Assembly (NCBI GenBank): GCA_027295245.1
Contig: JAPULF010000234.1
Location: forward strand, 1 to 6,502
Length of the DNA stretch: 6,502 nt
Reading direction: 5' to 3'
Source: Planctomycetota bacterium
GTDB taxonomy: Bacteria; Planctomycetota; Phycisphaerae; UBA1845; UTPLA1
Below are positions 6,333 through 6,502 of this stretch, piece after piece. How positions within the stretch are numbered: the first letter of the stretch is position 1; each line of letters begins with the position of its first letter. A program made the position numbers and the translations under genes. The notes below the pieces were generated by a model that was not told where the DNA came from, searched no databases, and was given only the letters and a program-made list of their open reading frames with translations.

Positions 6333-6408
6333 TTACTTCGACATCACTCGGTGGTGGTTCTCGAGCGCATTACTGTCCCATCACTTCAACAACCTCATCC
6401 GGATTCAT
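6333..6408 (-). other. Chain of three tiny overlapping start/stop frames in the spacer
   Basis: In the spacer before the small membrane protein three very short frames are linked end to end. ATG at 6408 overlaps the preceding TGA as ATGA and gives MNPDEVVEVMGQ. Its TAA overlaps the next ATG as TAATG, giving MRSRTTTE. The TGA of that overlaps a third ATG as TGATG, giving MSK. The last stop is 27 bases before the ATG of the membrane protein. The chain could relay ribosomes or be chance. Clear ribosome binding sites are not seen for the second and third starts. Confidence 0.2.
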
Positions 6409-6502
6409 CCGGGCGCGCCGCCATCCAACAGTTTGGCCAGGTCGTTCAGTCCGTCCCAGGGAGACACCAGACTTCGCTGGACGCGAGAAGACCCGGGCGG
6501 CG
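6405..6502 (-). CDS. C-terminal end of an unidentified protein (5' part outside window)
   Basis: The minus strand enters the window in an open frame ending in TGA at 6405-6407. The visible 31 residues end in SPWDGLNDLAKLLDGGAPG, which has amphipathic helix character and G/C-rich third positions, so this frame looks coding. A second frame stays open to TAA at 6370-6372, but its third positions are less G/C-rich and its residues (Arg/Gly/Pro-rich) look less protein-like. The choice is therefore likely but not certain. No family can be named from so short a tail. It is in the same orientation as the pilus genes, 99 bases before the small membrane protein, and may be the previous gene of the operon. 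Confidence 0.4.
   Translation of the reverse strand, partial: PPGSSRVQRSLVSPWDGLNDLAKLLDGGAPG

Noticed and set aside
6367..6380. Sigma-54-like element (TGGGAC ... TGC) on the minus strand
   Set aside because: The distance between the GG and GC elements is one base too short, and the -24 part has G for C. There is no other support for a promoter here.
6397..6414. Short tandem repeat of TCATCCGG
   Set aside because: Only two copies of eight bases separated by two bases, at the end of a coding frame. It is too short to be a meaningful repeat or site.

Overview
The window is about 60% GC by eye and codes almost entirely on the minus strand. It carries one compact type IV pilus / type II secretion-like assembly operon. 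Read in the direction of transcription (from high to low coordinates), it holds: the tail of an unidentified gene (6405-6502); a small single-pass membrane protein (6009-6305); a GspH/FimT-type pseudopilin (5375-5962); then pilM (4088-5257), pilN (3441-4091), pilO (2878-3444), a PilP/GspC-like inner-membrane gene (2171-2842), a pilQ-type secretin (210-2114) and the 5' part of a putative lipoprotein with a TPR-like segment (1-213, running off the left edge). No rRNA, tRNA, CRISPR array, insertion sequence or phage gene was seen.

The genes are packed as in an operon. Stop and start codons overlap by four bases at pilM/pilN (GTGA), pilN/pilO (ATGA) and pilQ/lipoprotein (ATGA). The largest gap between genes is 117 bases, in front of pilM. 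PilM (cytoplasmic actin-like), PilN and PilO (bitopic, periplasmic ferredoxin-like folds), the PilP/GspC-like protein (periplasmic clamp) and the secretin (outer-membrane channel) should form the envelope-spanning alignment complex. The pseudopilin would be a minor fibre or tip subunit. The ATPases (PilB/PilT), the platform protein PilC and the prepilin peptidase are not in the window.

The operon implies a diderm bacterium. Several features differ from the proteobacterial form. The secretin has no AMIN domain and carries a roughly 135-residue extension with a TPR-like segment behind the channel domain. The PilP position is held by a transmembrane-anchored GspC-like protein rather than a lipoprotein. 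The pseudopilin is followed directly by pilMNOPQ, and an unknown small membrane protein precedes it. I think a planctomycete or another PVC-type or uncultured diderm lineage is likely, but this is inference from style and not shown by a marker gene.

No wholly new system is evident. The points most worth a second look are the TPR-tailed secretin translationally coupled to a TPR-like lipoprotein (a possible built-in pilotin arrangement), the unknown 98-residue membrane protein, and the PilP/GspC hybrid.
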